32,577 nucleotides of DNA from JAEUMY01 sp031394355 (lineage in GTDB: Bacteria; Pseudomonadota; Gammaproteobacteria; Burkholderiales; Usitatibacteraceae): NCBI GenBank assembly GCA_031394355.1, contig JANNSU010000049.1, positions 1-32,577 of the forward strand, written 5' to 3'. The notes below the pieces were generated by a model. It did no database searches, had not been told where the DNA came from, and saw only the letters and a program-made list of their open reading frames with translations. Position 1 is the stretch's first letter; each line of letters opens with the position of its first letter. The position numbers and the translations under genes were made by a program. This document shows, piece by piece, positions 30,501-32,577 of this stretch.

Positions 30501-30653
30501 GTGCGGGTTGAGCGGGATTCGGAGGGCTGGTTCGTCGCATCCGTGCCCGCCTTGCCGGGATGTGACAATCAGGCCAAATCATTGGATGACCTCATGGTCC
30601 GCATTCGCGAGGCCATCGAGTTGAGCCGCGAAGCATTGCTGAAGCTGCTCTGA
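30501..30653 (+). CDS. HicB-like / DUF1902-type fragment without clear start
   Basis: The frame from 30438 reads INHQWDVRVERDSEGWFVASVPALPGCDNQAKSLDDLMVRIREAIELSREALLKLL. The segment DSEGWFVASVPALPGC followed by AIEL is the HicB antitoxin-like fold. No ATG exists in the open frame; a GTG at 30501 is the only usable start and would trim the first strand. No HicA mRNA-interferase gene (small, double-stranded-RNA-binding fold) lies beside it. The frame is continuous with the S9 peptidase stop, so reading through that single stop would add this domain. It is probably a remnant or an orphan antitoxin-like protein. Confidence 0.5.
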   Translation: MRVERDSEGWFVASVPALPGCDNQAKSLDDLMVRIREAIELSREALLKLL

Positions 30654-30663
30654 GTTTTCTATG

Positions 30664-31413
30664 TCAGATCTTCAGCCGCTTGAAAATGAAGAATGGCAGA
30701 TTGCGCAGGATGAACATGATCACGCGCCAGAACGAAGGCGCGTAGATGACGCCTGACTGGCCATGCAGGAGGGCGCTGGCCAGTGCAGGGGCGATGTCAT
30801 CAGGCGTTCTCCAGAGCAGGCCCTTGCGAAATGCGCGGGTCATCGGGGTGTCGATGAAGCCGGGGCGCACATCGATGATGGCAATACGGCCGTCCGCAAA
30901 CTTCTGCATCAGACCTTGCAGCATGACCGAGATGCCTGCCTTGGCACCGCCGTAGATCCAGTTGCTGGCGCGCCCGCGATCACCTGCGACGCTGGTGATG
31001 ACCATGAGTCTGCCGCGTCCTTGCCGTTCGAGGTGATGAGAAATCGCGATCACCAGTTCGGCAGTTGCGGTGAAGTTGGTGCGCAAGGCGGCGCCTGCTG
31101 CCGTCATCTCGGCTTCACAGGCGGCCTGATCGGGCAGGGTGCCGTGGGCGATGAGCACGGCATCAATGCCTGCTGCATTCTCAAAGGCTCGGTCGACCAC
31201 GGTCTGGCGACTCATGTCGTCGTCCAGGTCAACAACCAGCGTGTCATGCACGTCGGCCCCGCGCGACCGGAGATCCGCTGCAACGGACGCCAGCCGCTCT
31301 GCATGGCGGCCATGCAGCACGAACTCGACTTCCTTGTTCGCCACGCGGCGGCAAACAGCCTGCGCGATGGCCGAGGTAGCCCCGATGACGAGAATGCGTG
31401 TAGTCGGCTTCAT
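30664..31413 (-). CDS. SDR-family oxidoreductase, DprE2-like
   Basis: A 249-residue short-chain dehydrogenase. The nucleotide site is ILVIGATSAIAQAVCRRVA (a TGxxxGxG variant), followed by the NFTATAEL and VITSVAGDRGRASNWIYGGAKAG stretches with the catalytic Ser and Tyr-x3-Lys. VRPGFIDTPMTRAFRKG and the hydrophobic C-terminus (WRVIMFILRNLPFFIFKRLKI) match DprE2-type decaprenylphosphoryl-keto-ribose reductases. Its ATG overlaps the stop of the upstream FAD enzyme gene (ATGA), so the two form one operon. In actinobacteria the pair epimerises a lipid-linked ribose; the proteobacterial substrate is unknown. Confidence 0.85.
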   Translation of the reverse strand: MKPTTRILVIGATSAIAQAVCRRVANKEVEFVLHGRHAERLASVAADLRSRGADVHDTLVVDLDDDMSRQTVVDRAFENAAGIDAVLIAHGTLPDQAACEAEMTAAGAALRTNFTATAELVIAISHHLERQGRGRLMVITSVAGDRGRASNWIYGGAKAGISVMLQGLMQKFADGRIAIIDVRPGFIDTPMTRAFRKGLLWRTPDDIAPALASALLHGQSGVIYAPSFWRVIMFILRNLPFFIFKRLKI

Positions 31414-32577
31414 GTCACCAGACCTACGCGCCGTGCCAAACCGGACGACATGGCGGGATCAACGTATCGCCGAAAGGCATCGGCTTCGGGGTAGCCGGTC
31501 GCAAAGTGAGATGACTGCATGGTCGCGTCCTTGGCCGCATAGATCGCGCCGCCGTGGTCGCGCGCGATGTCATTCAGCCGGTTGAAAAGTTCGAGAGTTT
31601 CTCGCCCGCGATGCGCGAAGTCCATCGCGACCGTCATGCCGGGACGGGCAAAGCTCAGCATGCCGGCAGGCGCGTGGCCGCCGAAACGCTTCAGCGTGCC
31701 CAGAAAAAACGGTGTTGTGCCGATACATTCCAGCAAGGCATCCATCGCCGCCTGCACTGTTTGGACATCGTCCGGGAACACCGCCTGATACTGCAGGAAG
31801 CCGGCCGGCCCGTAGAGATTGTTCCAGCCGCGAATACCGTCAAGCGGATAGAGGAAGGCGTCGAGCGGGCGCAACCGCTCGCGCCGCGATCGTGCGTGGA
31901 AATAGAGCTGATTGAAGGCAGCCAGGGTCAAGCGGTTGAGCAGCGCGCCGGTGGGAAGCGGTGGAATCGACCAGCGTGGCGTCGGAGTGGGTTCCGCTGT
32001 CGTCGGGCCGTCGACATGATTCGCTTCAAGGATCACCCCGCGAATATTCGCACTGGCGCGGTGAGACTGCCTGCCGGCATTGGCGAACCAGGCGATGAAG
32101 TACTCGGCGTCTCGGTCCGACTTGGCGGCGGCCAGAAATGCGTCCAATCCGTGAAAGGGGCGGGCGTTGACGGCAACCCAGGCAGAGGAGATGCGGCGGA
32201 GGCCGACTTCCACGCTGGTGATCATGCCCGTGAGACCCAGCCCGCCAATGGTTGCGCGAAACAGCGCGCTGTCCTGCGTCGGGCTGCAGGTCATTTCCCC
32301 CGGATTGTCTGCGGCCATTGCAGATCGAATGAGGTGCAGGCTCCTCACGTGGTGACCAAACGTGCCCTGGGCGACATGGTTCTTGCCATGCACGTCAGCG
32401 GCGACCGCACCGCCGAGCGTCACGTGACGGGTGCCAGGAGTAACTGCGATGGCAGCCTCGGGCTGTTCAATCATGATGCGGTGGCCGCTCTTTTCTGCAA
32501 AGAGTTGCTGGCTGTTGGTTGATAGCTTGAGGTAACCTGCCTGGGATGCGGCCCAATCCGGGTCCTGATCTTTACCG
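31410..32577 (-). CDS. FAD-binding oxidoreductase, DprE1-like (5' end outside window)
   Basis: At least 388 residues; the frame is open to the right edge (GKDQDPDWAAS ...), so the N-terminus is missing. VTPGTRHVTLGGAVAADVHGKNHVAQGTFGHHV is the PCMH-type FAD-binding segment of DprE1/alditol oxidase relatives. Later FLYPLDGIRGWNNLYGPAGFLQYQAVFPDD and LKRFGGHAPAGMLSFARPGMTVAMDF also match DprE1. In mycobacteria this enzyme oxidises the ribose of decaprenyl-phosphoribose, with DprE2 completing the epimerisation. A GCGAATATTCGC copy lies at 32040. The residues before GHRIMIEQPEAA look less typical, so a frame problem near the right edge cannot be excluded. Confidence 0.85.
   Translation of the reverse strand, partial: GKDQDPDWAASQAGYLKLSTNSQQLFAEKSGHRIMIEQPEAAIAVTPGTRHVTLGGAVAADVHGKNHVAQGTFGHHVRSLHLIRSAMAADNPGEMTCSPTQDSALFRATIGGLGLTGMITSVEVGLRRISSAWVAVNARPFHGLDAFLAAAKSDRDAEYFIAWFANAGRQSHRASANIRGVILEANHVDGPTTAEPTPTPRWSIPPLPTGALLNRLTLAAFNQLYFHARSRRERLRPLDAFLYPLDGIRGWNNLYGPAGFLQYQAVFPDDVQTVQAAMDALLECIGTTPFFLGTLKRFGGHAPAGMLSFARPGMTVAMDFAHRGRETLELFNRLNDIARDHGGAIYAAKDATMQSSHFATGYPEADAFRRYVDPAMSSGLARRVGLVT
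32040..32051. repeat. GCGAATATTCGC palindrome in DprE1-like gene (ANIR phase)
   Basis: An exact copy read on the minus strand as SANIRGVI. Confidence 0.9.

Noticed and set aside
3238..32051. The repeated palindrome as a CRISPR array or REP family
   Set aside because: Copies are 26 bases to several kilobases apart, mostly inside genes, with no regular spacers, and the flanks are unrelated beyond one or two bases.

Overview
The window is a high-GC proteobacterial chromosome segment. SelO, a bifunctional MnmC, Rhs proteins, RAYT transposases and the style of the core genes suggest a beta- or gammaproteobacterium; genus cannot be fixed from sequence alone. It has an accessory left half (about 1-14430) and a core-type right half (about 14430-32577). 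There are no tRNA or rRNA genes and no CRISPR array.

Left half. An array of Rhs tip cassettes (1-3190 and 9564-13057) carries six copies of the Rhs core end (ADHLGTPRA ... DPIGL ... DPxGL). Each has a different C-terminal tip, and five are followed by a small immunity-type gene. The first cassette is the 3' end of a longer Rhs gene starting outside the window; the others are start-less or start-poor orphans. Recognisable tips are two papain-like (NlpC-like and permuted) candidates and one JAMM/DUF4329-like domain. All five partner proteins carry a signal peptide or membrane segments, so the tips probably act in the envelope. Between the two halves of the array lies a compact mobile element (about 3230-9560): a 305-residue unknown protein and an XRE repressor on the minus strand, divergent from a CHC2/Toprim primase-helicase and a tyrosine recombinase, with a palindromic operator between them. 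A hairpin-rich stretch with an attC-like fold follows. A decayed copy of the element's left end lies at 13255-13509. Two RAYT (Y1 HUH) transposases with inverted repeats sit in the array (11137-11926) and directly against selO (13545-14455).

Right half. In order: selO; a SolA-like FAD oxidase, a small membrane protein and a DUF1993 protein (minus); an FMN glutamate-synthase-like protein and a tandem DEP protein (plus); an AraC regulator (minus); a tightly overlapping operon of peroxiredoxin, ECF sigma factor, radical SAM protein and DUF547 lipoprotein (plus); mnmC and a lipoprotein (minus); a lipoprotein S9 prolyl oligopeptidase and a HicB-like remnant (plus); and a DprE1/DprE2-like pair (minus, running off the right edge).

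The most striking signal crosses all these units. The perfect 12-base palindrome GCGAATATTCGC occurs 16 times, plus one single-base variant, where chance predicts far less than one. It lies inside genes in all three codon phases and between genes, but not in the Rhs cassettes or RAYT genes. It behaves like a genome-wide iterated palindrome or uptake-type signal, and is the best candidate here for something undescribed.
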